Source of the DNA: Desulfonema limicola
GTDB lineage: Bacteria; Desulfobacterota; Desulfobacteria; Desulfobacterales; DYRC01
Assembly: GCA_020718925.1 (NCBI GenBank)
Contig: DYRC01000040.1
Span: forward strand, 1-19,022
Reading direction: 5' to 3'
DNA length: 19,022 bases
The notes below the pieces were generated by a model, which did no database searches, was not told where the DNA came from, and saw nothing but the letters and a program-made list of their open reading frames with translations. Both the position numbers and the translations under genes were made by a program. Positions 8,093 through 16,600 of the stretch are shown in pieces. How positions within the stretch are numbered: position 1 is the stretch's first letter; each line of letters begins with the position of its first letter.

Positions 8093-8881
8093 TTAAAACC
8101 TCAACGTAAGTCCGGTAAGTATTGCATAATCCGTCTCAGGCTCAGTCAGCCCCATTTTGAAGCCCATATCAACGTCAAAGTTTTTTGTAACAGCCCAGAT
8201 AAGACCGGCAAGAGCAAACGCAGGATCAATTTTTGAATTGATGTCGGAATTTTTTTCAATGCCGATATTGGCAATCAGTTGCAAGTTTTCAACAATTTCA
8301 TAAGTTCCTGCAACAGAAAAATGCCAGAGGTCTTTTCTCTGAGCGTCCTTGTCTGTTTCAAGCGTGTATTCATTACGGAGATAGCCTGCATTTATGTGAA
8401 AGGCTGATGAATCAAACTTTTTACTAGTTATAAAGAAAATGCTGTAACATACTCTGCCGGTTCCAAGTCCTTTATCTTCGCTGCCGGTGGGAAGAGTAAG
8501 TCCGGGTTTAAGCGCGAAACTTAAACCATCCTGCTCGTAAAACCGCCATTTCAGTTCCACCGACATATCGGATATGCCGTTTTCTTCGGAAATGAGCGTT
8601 CCGTCTTCTTCTGCCCTGTTCCACTGATATGGAAGCCCCAAGATAATATCCGCGCTCTCTGCGATTCCATAAGAAATCGAGGTCTTTACTTCCGCGTCTC
8701 TTTCTTTTGCGGTAATACTGTCAGAAGATTCTTTATCAAAACCGAATTCGCTGTTCAGTTCAAACTGGAAATTTCCCTTTCCGTTGGTTCCTGAATCATC
8801 GGTAATCAGCGGATGCGCTGCAAAAGCGGCTTGCGTGATAACCAGCACCATAAACATTGCCTTCAATATTCTGTTGATCAT
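8093..8881 (-). CDS. Outer-membrane beta-barrel protein, MetA-pathway/transporter-like
   Basis: A 262-aa secreted protein. Start ATG 8881 has a strong GGAGG 7 bases upstream. The N-terminus (MINRILKAMFMVLVITQAAF) is a Sec signal peptide with likely cleavage after AFA. The mature part begins AHPLITDDSGTNGKGNFQFE and alternates hydrophobic and polar residues in strands. It ends in TGLTLRF, the C-terminal phenylalanine that marks outer-membrane barrels. The LITDDSGTNGKG start is typical of the family often annotated as 'putative MetA-pathway of phenol degradation' or simply 'transporter'; real substrates are mostly unknown. It is the only gene on this transcript, with a leader of about 150 bases containing a terminator-like hairpin. 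It converges on the DUF29 terminator. Confidence 0.85.
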   Translation of the reverse strand: MINRILKAMFMVLVITQAAFAAHPLITDDSGTNGKGNFQFELNSEFGFDKESSDSITAKERDAEVKTSISYGIAESADIILGLPYQWNRAEEDGTLISEENGISDMSVELKWRFYEQDGLSFALKPGLTLPTGSEDKGLGTGRVCYSIFFITSKKFDSSAFHINAGYLRNEYTLETDKDAQRKDLWHFSVAGTYEIVENLQLIANIGIEKNSDINSKIDPAFALAGLIWAVTKNFDVDMGFKMGLTEPETDYAILTGLTLRF

Positions 8882-8917
8882 GTCAACACCTCCTTTAGTT
8901 TCTTCTTCAAATAAAAA

Positions 8918-8969
8918 CAAAAAAACCACAAGATTCCGGTATCTTCCGATACGTTTACCTTCGTGGTTT
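8918..8969 (-). terminator. Terminator-like hairpin in the leader of the outer-membrane gene (attenuator candidate)
   Basis: On the minus strand AAACCAC (8963-8969) pairs with GTGGTTT (8923-8929). The interior holds a GTATC-GGAA-GATAC hairpin, and the outer stem runs directly into seven T's. It lies between the predicted promoter and the start codon, about 40 bases upstream of the ATG, so it could stop transcription before the gene. I recognised no known riboswitch in the upstream leader. Confidence 0.55.
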
Positions 8970-9044
8970 AAGTTTTTGTAAAATCAGATTGAATCACTGC
9001 CCGGTTCAGCTTGTAAAGGCTTCATGCCTCTTTTATATGACATA

Positions 9045-9074
9045 TTTCTAACATTCATGGCTTATGTATGTCAA
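9045..9074 (-). promoter_or_regulatory. Candidate sigma70 promoter for the outer-membrane gene
   Basis: A perfect -35 TTGACA (9074-9069) with an 18-base spacer to TAGAAA (9050-9045). It faces away from the riboswitch promoter, with the two -35 boxes 19 bases apart. Predicted by eye only. Confidence 0.45.
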
Positions 9075-9093
9075 GCATAATTTCAAAAAAGTG

Positions 9094-9122
9094 TTGACTT
9101 GTTTCCGATCATTATGTATCGT
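9094..9122 (+). promoter_or_regulatory. Candidate sigma70 promoter of the cobalamin riboswitch transcript
   Basis: TTGACT (9094-9099), a 17-base spacer and TATCGT (9117-9122) place transcription start near 9129, a few bases before the aptamer. The position supports it more than the -10 box does. Confidence 0.5.
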
Positions 9123-9133
9123 TTCTAAAATTC

Positions 9134-9381
9134 AGGTGTTCCGTATCGGAACTTAATATGGGAATCCCGTGAAAATCGGGAGCGGACCCGCCGCTGTAAT
9201 CGGGGACATCTGCTGCATAATGCCACTGATGAAGTGAGTGCAAAGTTAAAAATTCAAAGTGAAAAGTGAAAAACTGTTGCCGAAAACTCGTGCCAATTTT
9301 GCACTTTACATTTTGCACTTTGCATTGTACTTATTGGGAAGGCGCGGCAGATTGAATGATCCGAGAGTCAGAAGACCTATC
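9134..9381 (+). ncRNA. Cobalamin (B12) riboswitch aptamer with enlarged variable arm
   Basis: Conserved pieces appear in the right order. P1 pairs AGGT (9134-9137) with ACCT (9375-9378). Then come GGGAATCCCGTGAAAATCGGG (9160-9180), the core ACCCGCCGCTGTAATCGGGG (9186-9204), TGCCACTG (9221-9228), GGGAAGGCG (9336-9344), and a B12 box, AGTCAGAAGACCT (9366-9378). The stretch between TGCCACTG and GGGAAGG is about 107 bases and is filled by heptamer repeats and their reverse complements, which can form an extra arm. A terminator follows at 9450-9486, so ligand binding probably reduces downstream transcription. The next genes are a toxin-antitoxin pair, not cobalamin genes. Confidence 0.92.
9239..9324. 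repeat. Heptamer repeats forming an inverted arm inside the riboswitch
   Basis: Left side 9239-9273 reads as five 7-base units (TGCAAAG, TTAAAAA, TTCAAAG, TGAAAAG, TGAAAAA). Right side 9297-9324 reads as four units in reverse complement (TTTTGCA, CTTTACA, TTTTGCA, CTTTGCA). The two sides can pair, for example TGCAAAG with CTTTGCA. The arm sits in the part of the aptamer known to tolerate length variation. Confidence 0.75.
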
Positions 9382-9449
9382 TGAATGATATATCGGCGTT
9401 TGCTCCGTGGACAAGAGCAGCCATAATGATGTGAGGATAAAACAGGGAT

Positions 9450-9486
9450 ATCCCCGGATCGATGTTTTTCGGTTCGGGGATTTTTT
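9450..9486 (+). terminator. Rho-independent terminator of the riboswitch expression platform
   Basis: A stem of about 13 bp including G-U pairs, ATCCCCGGATCGA (9450-9462) against 9469-9481 ending CGGGGAT, is followed by a run of T's to 9486. It is 70 bases after the B12 box. The preceding GGGATATCCC palindrome (9444-9453) overlaps the left stem and could take part in an alternative fold. Confidence 0.85.
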
Positions 9487-9515
9487 ATATCAGAGATGCA
9501 ACTATAGGAATGACT

Positions 9516-9770
9516 ATGACTGAATTTGATCGCATTACAATCAATCCGGCTAGGATGAACGGTCAACCCTGTATCCGCAATATGCGACTTACAGTCCGAC
9601 GAGTTATCGAAATACTTGCCGCATATTCTGATCGTGAAGAAATACGTCCGGATTATCCTGAGTTGGAAGATGAGGATATCCGTCAGGCTTTGCGATATGC
9701 CGCTACCTATCTTGATGATCGTATTGTAGAATTTTCAGTGCCGTATGAACCCTATAAAGTTGCTGCTTGA
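9516..9770 (+). CDS. DUF433 family antitoxin-like DNA-binding protein
   Basis: An 84-aa protein of the DUF433 family, typically the antitoxin partner of DUF5615. The pattern is clear: FDRITINPARMNGQPCIRNM, then RLTVRRVIEILAAYS, then YPELEDEDIRQALRYAATYL. The middle is probably a helix-turn-helix. I chose ATG 9516, six bases after AGGA (9506-9509), over ATGs at 9462 and 9510: the 9462 start lies in the riboswitch terminator and adds residues that do not fit the family. It overlaps the next gene by 26 bases, as usual for this pair. It is the first gene after the B12 riboswitch terminator, an unexpected location. Confidence 0.88.
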   Translation: MTEFDRITINPARMNGQPCIRNMRLTVRRVIEILAAYSDREEIRPDYPELEDEDIRQALRYAATYLDDRIVEFSVPYEPYKVAA

Positions 9771-10131
9771 TCAGGGACTCCCGCGTACAGCGGCAGAATT
9801 ATTGCGTAAATCGGGAATTGATACGATTCATGTCGGAGAAATCGGTTATGCTGATGCGGATGATCATCTGATTTTGCAGTTTGGCAGAGAAAAAGGTTAT
9901 ATCGTAGTAACGCTTGACGCTGATTTTCATACGTTGCTGGCGTTATCGGAAGCATCGGAACCGTCAGTAATCCGGATTCGTATTGAAGGGTTGCGGGCAA
10001 AGGCAGCTGCCGATTTGTTAAAAAATGTTCTTGCTCTATGTTGTCAGGAATTGGAGCGGGGAGCAGCCGTAACAGTCCAAGAAAATCGGATCCGTGTACG
10101 AAAACTCCCTCTGTCATCTGAAAAATTATGA
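9745..10131 (+). CDS. DUF5615 PIN-like toxin (VapC/Mut7-C type)
   Basis: A 128-aa protein. DUF5615 proteins have a PIN-like nuclease fold and are paired with DUF433. Acidic residues expected for metal binding are visible: D9 in LLLDQGLPR, D37/D39/D40 in GYADADDH, and D58/D60 in VVTLDADFHTLL. It overlaps the DUF433 gene by 26 bases and shares an ATGA overlap with the Uma2 gene that follows, so the three are one translational unit. RNase activity is presumed from the PIN fold; no target can be read here. Intact and full length. Confidence 0.87.
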   Translation: MNPIKLLLDQGLPRTAAELLRKSGIDTIHVGEIGYADADDHLILQFGREKGYIVVTLDADFHTLLALSEASEPSVIRIRIEGLRAKAAADLLKNVLALCCQELERGAAVTVQENRIRVRKLPLSSEKL

Positions 10132-10784
10132 TTTATCAGATTGCAGAAGGCAGGATTATGATAATCGCAATTTCACAAGGAACAGATATGGGCGATGCGG
10201 CATTAAAATTATATGATGATGAATGGCAATATCAGGGAAAATGGACATATCAGGACTATCTTGATTTTCCTGATGACGGAAAGCGATATGAAATTATTGA
10301 GGGAGTGCTTTATATGGGTAATGCGCCTGATATTGACCATCAGTTTGCCGTCATGGAAATTGCCTTTCAGATCAAAGCGTTTGTAAATCAGAATCATCTC
10401 GGCTATGTTCTGACTGCGCCGTTTGAAGTACACCTGTCTGAAAAAACCCGTCCGGTTCAGCCGGATGTATTGTTTATCAGAAAAGAGCGATGGACCGGTA
10501 GAGGCGCGAAATATTTTGAAGGCGCACCCGATATGGTCATAGAAGTTTTATCTCCGAGCAGCATGCGTACAGATAACTTTGTCAAATTTTATGCTTATGA
10601 AAAAGCCCGGATACCGGAATATTGGATTGCAAGCCCTAAAACGCGATCCGTACGGGTTTTCATATTGAATGAGAAACAGGAATATGCGTTATCAGGTGAA
10701 TTTACAGCAGATGAAGACATCGAATCTGAAATTTTAGCAGGATTGAAGATAAAAACAAGTTCGTTGTTTAATGCTGAAAGATAA
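10128..10784 (+). CDS. Uma2 family endonuclease (DUF820)
   Basis: Up to 218 aa. Uma2 hallmarks are in order: WTYQDYLDFPDDGKRYEIIE, then EGVLYMGNAPD, QPDVLFIRKERW, PDMVIEVLSPSS and KFYAYEKARIPEYWI. These supply the restriction-endonuclease-like acidic residues and lysine of the fold. The family is abundant in cyanobacteria and some deltaproteobacteria; its role is unsettled. The start is uncertain: ATG 10128 overlaps the DUF5615 stop, ATG 10158 is weakly supported, and ATG 10188 has AAGG seven bases upstream and a more family-like N-terminus. It is the last gene before the promoter and cobalamin genes. Confidence 0.85.
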   Translation: MIYQIAEGRIMIIAISQGTDMGDAALKLYDDEWQYQGKWTYQDYLDFPDDGKRYEIIEGVLYMGNAPDIDHQFAVMEIAFQIKAFVNQNHLGYVLTAPFEVHLSEKTRPVQPDVLFIRKERWTGRGAKYFEGAPDMVIEVLSPSSMRTDNFVKFYAYEKARIPEYWIASPKTRSVRVFILNEKQEYALSGEFTADEDIESEILAGLKIKTSSLFNAER

Positions 10785-10794
10785 AACCTAATCC

Positions 10795-10824
10795 TTGACA
10801 CTGCCCGAATATGGGATATATAAG
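10795..10824 (+). promoter_or_regulatory. Candidate sigma70 promoter for the cobalamin genes
   Basis: A perfect -35 TTGACA (10795-10800) is followed at 16 bases by TATATA (10817-10822), or at 18 bases by TATAAG (10819-10824). It lies just after the Uma2 stop and about 45 bases before the cbiA start, downstream of the riboswitch terminator. Transcripts from it would not contain the riboswitch. Confidence 0.6.
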
Positions 10825-10865
10825 AAGCTTTCTTAACTGCATACATCAAACTTCGGGAGGGTGTC

Positions 10866-12251
10866 ATCAAAGGATTAGTCATAGCCAGCACCAAAAGCGG
10901 GAGCGGCAAAACAACGCTGACAATGGGGATGATGGCATCTCTGATTCGCCGGGGGCATTCGGTTGCGCCATTCAAAGTGGGACCGGACTTTATTGATCCG
11001 GGACATCACAGCCGGATTACCGGAACCATCAGCCGGAATCTGGATGGCTGGATGTTGTCTCAGGAATACAATCTGCACTGTTTCGGCAAAAACGCCCAAT
11101 TTGCCAATATAGCCGTGATTGAGGGCGTGATGGGCTTGTTTGATGGGTATGATGGCAAAAGCGAAGCAGGCTCGACCGCTCAGATTGCCAAATGGCTGGG
11201 ATTGCCGGTAGTCCTGATTGTGGATGCCAAAAGCATGGCGCGGAGCGCGGCAGCCATTGTGCAGGGATTTGAGCGATTTGATCCGAATGTGGTGTTTGCC
11301 GGGGTCATTTTCAATCATGTCGGCAGTAACAGGCATTTGAAATATCTGAAAGAAGCCTTGTCAGATCATGTGAATATGCCATGTTTGGGAGGCATCTCTT
11401 ATGAAGAAGCGGTCTGTATCCCGGAGCGGCATTTGGGGCTGGTAACATCGCATGAACATTGCCTGTCAGATGACACGGTGGAACATCTGGGCGAAGTGAT
11501 TGAAAAGAATGTTGATATGGACAGGCTGTTGTCTCTGATGCCTGATATTCAGATTGCCGGGGATACCACCGGCGGACGCACGATTCGCCAATGCCGGATC
11601 GGTGTGGCAATGGACGAGGCATTCTGCTTTTATTATCAGGATAATCTGGATTTGCTGGAATTTTACGGGGCGGAATTGCTGTTTTTTTCACCGATGCGGG
11701 ATTCTGCTTTGCCTGAAGATATTGACGGGCTGTATCTGGGCGGAGGCTATCCTGAATTGTTTGCCAAGCGATTGTCAGGCAATCACAACCTGTTGAAACA
11801 GATTCGGGATAAAAGTCTTGACGGAATGCCGATTTATGCCGAATGCGGCGGATTTATGTATCTGTGTCAGGAGTTGAAAGATAAAAACGGAAGAAAACAC
11901 CAGATGGCTGGCTGCTTTCCCTACGGATCGGCAATGTTCGACAAGTTGAAATCTATGGGGTATCGGGAAATCACGCTTCTGAATGATACGATTTTGGGCA
12001 GAACCGGGCAGGTTATCCGGGGGCATGAATTTCACTATTCCGATATTGTCCGGCGTGAAACAGACGAAGCGATTGAAGCGATTTACAAAGTATCTGACAG
12101 AGCCGGAGAAGATAAGGTTTCAGAAGGATTCCGCAGACGCCGTACGCTGGGAAGCTATATTCATCTTCATTTCGGCAGTTGTCCTGATGCGGCGGCAAAC
12201 ATGGTATCTGCATGTCGGGAATACAAACAGGAACGAAAGGGCAGGCGATGA
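10866..12251 (+). CDS. cbiA: Cobyrinate a,c-diamide synthase, apparent ATC start codon
   Basis: A 461-aa protein when started at 10866, the family's usual length. It amidates side chains a and c of cob(II)yrinate using glutamine and ATP. The P-loop STKSGSGKTT spans 8-17, then PFKVGPDFIDPGHH and GLFDGYDG. The C-terminal glutamine amidotransferase domain has catalytic Cys327 in YAECGGFMYL and histidines H433/H435 in SYIHLHF. No ATG, GTG or TTG lies in frame between the TAA at 10821 and the ATG at 10923, and starting at 10923 deletes the P-loop. Homologs begin MKGLVIA; here ATC stands at that position, five bases after GGAGG (10856-10860). Either ATC initiates, or there is a start mutation or sequence error. 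It overlaps cbiC by four bases. The aerobic name is cobB. Confidence 0.93.
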   Translation: MKGLVIASTKSGSGKTTLTMGMMASLIRRGHSVAPFKVGPDFIDPGHHSRITGTISRNLDGWMLSQEYNLHCFGKNAQFANIAVIEGVMGLFDGYDGKSEAGSTAQIAKWLGLPVVLIVDAKSMARSAAAIVQGFERFDPNVVFAGVIFNHVGSNRHLKYLKEALSDHVNMPCLGGISYEEAVCIPERHLGLVTSHEHCLSDDTVEHLGEVIEKNVDMDRLLSLMPDIQIAGDTTGGRTIRQCRIGVAMDEAFCFYYQDNLDLLEFYGAELLFFSPMRDSALPEDIDGLYLGGGYPELFAKRLSGNHNLLKQIRDKSLDGMPIYAECGGFMYLCQELKDKNGRKHQMAGCFPYGSAMFDKLKSMGYREITLLNDTILGRTGQVIRGHEFHYSDIVRRETDEAIEAIYKVSDRAGEDKVSEGFRRRRTLGSYIHLHFGSCPDAAANMVSACREYKQERKGRR

Positions 12252-12868
12252 GACCCGAAGAAATTGAAATTTTAAGTTTTCAGATCATAGACCGCGAAGC
12301 CGGGGAACATAATTTTTCCGCAGAACAATGGGCAGTTGTGCGGCGCATGATTCATACGTCCGCGGATTTTGAATATATGAACACTGTCCGCTTTCATCCC
12401 AAGGCAATCCGTGCGGGCATTACCGCCATTCGTTCAGGCAAAGCCATTGTTACAGATACGCAGATGGCTCTGTCCGGCATCCGCAAAACAGAAGCCAAAA
12501 ATTTCGGAATAAGCCTGCATTGTCTGATCGGAAATCCGGCAATCAAAGAAGAAGCTGCCAAATCCGGCACAACCCGCGCCCATGCGGCAGTAGATGCGGC
12601 GGCTTCTCTGGTGGAAGGCGGAATCTGCGTCATCGGAAATGCGCCGACCGCCCTGCTTAGGCTGATTGAATTGGTCAGAACCGGAAAAGCCCAGCCAGCC
12701 CTGATCATCGGCTTTCCGGTGGGATTTGTGAATGCGGCAGAATCCAAAGCCGCGTTAATTGAGACAGATTATCCGTATATTTCAAACACGGGTCGTAAAG
12801 GAGGGTCAACCATTGCGGCGAGCGTGGTAAATGCTCTTCTGATATTGGCGGACAGTCAACCTTTATAA
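12248..12868 (+). CDS. cbiC: Precorrin-8X / cobalt-precorrin-8 methylmutase
   Basis: A 206-aa protein of normal length that moves the C-11 methyl to C-12, giving (cob)hydrogenobyrinate. The catalytic histidine is H36 in RRMIHTSADFEY. Other family blocks are AIVTDTQMALSGI, CVIGNAPTALL and ISNTGRKGGSTIAAS. Start ATG 12248 overlaps the cbiA stop (ATGA) and has AGG just upstream; the in-frame ATG at 12212 adds 12 residues unlike the family. Aerobic homologs are called CobH; the anaerobic name is chosen because of the inferred lifestyle, not a diagnostic residue. Confidence 0.94.
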   Translation: MRPEEIEILSFQIIDREAGEHNFSAEQWAVVRRMIHTSADFEYMNTVRFHPKAIRAGITAIRSGKAIVTDTQMALSGIRKTEAKNFGISLHCLIGNPAIKEEAAKSGTTRAHAAVDAAASLVEGGICVIGNAPTALLRLIELVRTGKAQPALIIGFPVGFVNAAESKAALIETDYPYISNTGRKGGSTIAASVVNALLILADSQPL

Positions 12869-12880
12869 TGATTGATTTAC

Positions 12881-13615
12881 ATGAACAATACAACTTCTCA
12901 GAAAACAGGCACGCTTTACGGCATAGGCGTAGGTCCCGGTGATCCCGAACTGATTACGGTCAAATCCGCACGGATTCTGCATCAGGTGGACGTGATTTTT
13001 GCGGCGTCTTCTACCAAAAATGATTACAGCCTTGCGGTCAGCATTGCAAGACATCATATTCGGGAAGAAACGCCGGTAATCATGCTGCCGTTTCCCATGA
13101 CCAAAGACCGGGAAGAAGCGCAGACCGCTTGGAAATCCAATGCGGCAGCAATTATCGAATCGCTTGAACAGGGCAAAAATGCCGCGTTTATCACATTAGG
13201 CGATTCCATGACCTATTCCACTTACGGATATGTTCTCAAATATATTCAGGCTGCCGCGCCCCATATCCGCATTGAAACCATTCCCGGCATCACGTCTTAT
13301 CAGGCTGCGGCGGCAAGGCTCAATACGCCGCTGGTCGAGGGCGAGGAATCGCTCTTGGTCATGTCCGGCGTCAAAGGCGGAAATCGGCTCAGAGAATTTT
13401 GCGGCAAACCGGAGAATGTGGTTTTTTTAAAGGCATATCGGAATGTGAAAGACATTTCCTTAGCCCTTGAAGAAACAGGCTTATCCCAAAACAGCGTGGC
13501 AATTACGCATTGCGGGCTGCCGGAAGAAGAAATCATCCGTGATCTCAGCCAACTCAACGACAAGCCCCCCGGCTACTGGACGCTGATTATTGCCAAACGC
13601 AATAAAGAAGTCTGA
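12881..13615 (+). CDS. cbiL: Precorrin-2 / cobalt-factor-2 C20-methyltransferase
   Basis: A 244-aa SAM-dependent tetrapyrrole methylase that adds the C-20 methyl during corrin ring synthesis. The N-terminal motif GTLYGIGVGPGDPELITVKS and the later TLGDSMTYSTYGY (GDPM-like) and IPGITSYQAAAARL are characteristic. ATG 12881 gives the expected short leader; an in-frame TTG at 12872 is less likely. No good Shine-Dalgarno is visible, so translation may depend on coupling to cbiC, whose stop is 12 bases upstream. The rest of the corrin pathway is not in this window, so it must be encoded elsewhere. Confidence 0.93.
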   Translation: MNNTTSQKTGTLYGIGVGPGDPELITVKSARILHQVDVIFAASSTKNDYSLAVSIARHHIREETPVIMLPFPMTKDREEAQTAWKSNAAAIIESLEQGKNAAFITLGDSMTYSTYGYVLKYIQAAAPHIRIETIPGITSYQAAAARLNTPLVEGEESLLVMSGVKGGNRLREFCGKPENVVFLKAYRNVKDISLALEETGLSQNSVAITHCGLPEEEIIRDLSQLNDKPPGYWTLIIAKRNKEV

Positions 13616-13640
13616 GCCATTTTTCTGACCGGGAAGAATT

Positions 13641-16600
13641 ATGGATAATTTTTCAATATATTTTCAAGCATTACAATCCTGTAATCTTTCTGAAATTACA
13701 GAATATTCTCTGCGCCCTGAATTGAAGAGCCTTCTTTCGTCAATTGCGGAAAATATTGACAGCAAAATCAATATTCTGCATGAAGGCAAACGGGAAGGCG
13801 GTTTCGGTGCGCCTGACTTCAGCGTCAGAAGAATCGGAAATATTATCGGTTATGTCGAAAACAAGAAAATCGGTGAAAATCTTGATAACGTCATTAAATC
13901 CGATCAAATCAGAAAATATCAGCAGCTTTCCGACAACATCCTCATTACCGACTATCTTGAATGGATATGGCTGAATAAAGGTGATATTCAACGAAAAACC
14001 TTATGCTATCTCTCTGATATTGAAAATAAAAAAGCAAAGCTTGACCCCCAAAATGCAGTAGCAGTGGAAAATCTCGTCAAAGGCTTTTTATCCTCCGCGC
14101 CTGAAGGCATCGCAAAACCCAAAGATTTAGCTTCGGCGTTGGCAATTCGCGGAAAACTTCTCAAAGATTTTTTGGCAGAAGAATTGCAAAGACAGGAAAA
14201 TCAGGACTCAAAAGGCAAATTATTCGGACTTTATCAGACATTTCAAAGCTATGTGTTCAATGAACTTACGCTTGATGCGTTTGCAGATGCCTTTTCACAA
14301 AATCTGATTTATGGCGTTTTCTTGGCAAAACTCAATGCCGATATGCAGACCGTTACGCTCTCGAATGCCGAAGAGTTTATCCCCACAAATTTCGAGCTTA
14401 TACGCGAACTAGTCGAATTTCTGAAAGTTCTCAATCGTAAAGAATATGCAGACATCCGATGGGTTATCGAAGAAGTGCTGAATATTCTCAACACCATGAA
14501 TTTCAGAGAGATAAAATCAGCCCTGTCGTTCACACGCACTTTCGGAGAGCAGGAAGACCCGTATTCGGCAAAAGACCCGTATATTTATTTTTATGAAGAT
14601 TTTCTGGCTGCTTATGATAAAAAACTGCGTAAATCCAAAGGGGTTTATTATACGCCGCCGCAAATTGTCAATTTCATTGTCCGATCTGTCAGTACGCTGC
14701 TCAGAGAGACCTTTCATCTTCCTGACGGACTGGCGGATCACGAAAAAGTTACGATTCTTGATTTTGCAACCGGCACAGGAACATTTCTTCTTGAAGTTAT
14801 CAGACAGATTTTTAAGGAAAACCCGCACTCAGAGAAAGATTTACTGATTCGTGAGCATATTCTGAAAAATCTCTACGGATTCGAATATCTTATCGCACCA
14901 TATACCATTGCTCATCTCAAATTGTATCAGTTTTTAAAAGATCACGGATACAAATTGAACGAAGATGAGCGGTTACAGATATTTCTGACCAATACGCTTG
15001 AACCTACAGATCGGCAGATAAGCATTCCTCTGCTTCCCGCATTGACAGAAGAAACAAAGCAGGCGCAGATTATCAAAGATAAGCCGATTCTGGTTATTAT
15101 GGGAAATCCGCCGTATTCTTACGGTTCCCAAAATACCGGAAAATGGATAAGTGAGAAGATCAAAGGCTATTATGTGGTGAACGGGGAAAAACTTGATGAA
15201 AAAAATCCCAAAGGATTACAGGATGATTATGTGAAATTTATCCGTTTTGCTCAGGATAAGATGGATCAGGTTAAGGAGGGAATCGTAGCGATTATCACAA
15301 ATCACTCGTTTTTGGATAATCCGACCTTCAGAGGAATGCGGCAAAGTCTTATGAACACATTCGATCTGATGTATTTTGTTGATTTACATGGGAATGTAAA
15401 AAAGAAAGAAAAAACGCCGCAGGGCGATAAAGATGAAAATGTATTCGATATTGAGCAGGGCGTGGCAATTTCCATCATGGTCAAAAAACCGGGCTTGGAA
15501 AAGAAGGTATATCATGCTGATTTTTGGGGATTACGCACCCATAAATATGAGATATGTCTGAGCAAAAATTTAGAGACAATTAAATGGAAGCCGGTTAAGA
15601 TTGCTGAACCATATTATTTATTTAAATATCAGCCTGATATAAATTCTGACATATACTTACGATTTAAACCGATTAACGAGATATTTAAGGCATTTGCAAG
15701 CGGCGTCAAAACTCATCATGATGAACATCTGATAGGATTTGACACAAATGATCTCACGCACAGAGTTAAGAGCCATTTTCAGATAACGCCTGATTCATCA
15801 TTTTACTATAAAAACTATCATTATCGTCCTTTTGATAAGCGTATCCTGTATTACGATTCAAATCTTGTAAAAAGAGCAAGATTAAATCAACATGCGTATT
15901 TTAAAGGTGAAAATTATGGTCTGATAATTCTGAGACAGGCAGCAGCAGTCGGCTCTGCATCTTTTGATTCTGCTTTTATTGTAAACGGACTTGCAGATAC
16001 GAATTTATATCGCCGCGGCGGACCTTTTATTTTTCCTCTGTTCACTTATGATACAAAATCAGAGCTTTTGGCTGATAAAAATAATGAACGTATAACGATT
16101 AAAATAGAGAATTTTGCCAAAGATTTCAGAAATTTTATTGATGAACTCTATCAGAAAAAATATACTCCTGAAGAAATCTTGGGATATATTTATGCAATTC
16201 TGCACAGCACAAGCTACCGAAATAAATATGCCGATTTTCTGAAAACAGATTTTCCCCGCATTCCTTTTGTTAAAGATTTCAGGATATTTGAACGCCTTTC
16301 AGAACTCGGCTGGCAGCTTATTCAGGCGCATCTGATGAATGAAATTCCTGATTACGAAATGGGCATATATGCCGGGGAAGGAAATAATGAGGTGATTAAG
16401 CCTGATTACAGAAAAACAGAGGATTATCAGCGGCTTTATATCAATAAAACTCAGTATTTTGACCGTGTTCCTGAAAATGTTTATCAGTTTTACATCGGCG
16501 GGTATCAGGTCTTATGTAAATATCTCAAAGATCGTCAGGGAAGACAATTAAATCTGTCCGAAGTTAGAAATATCAGAAATATTATCAGGGTTTTGGCATT

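Noticed and set aside
9017..9036. Weak hairpin AGGC-TTCAT-GCCT followed by TTTT on the plus strand as a terminator
   Set aside because: The stem is only four to five bases and no plus-strand gene ends nearby.
9752..10117. Minus-strand 121-codon ORF opposite the DUF5615 gene
   Set aside because: Antisense shadow; the plus strand has overlapping genes of a known pair.
10923..12251. Starting cbiA at its first ATG (10923)
   Set aside because: This removes the STKSGSGKTT P-loop and the family N-terminus; no ribosome binding site precedes it at proper spacing.
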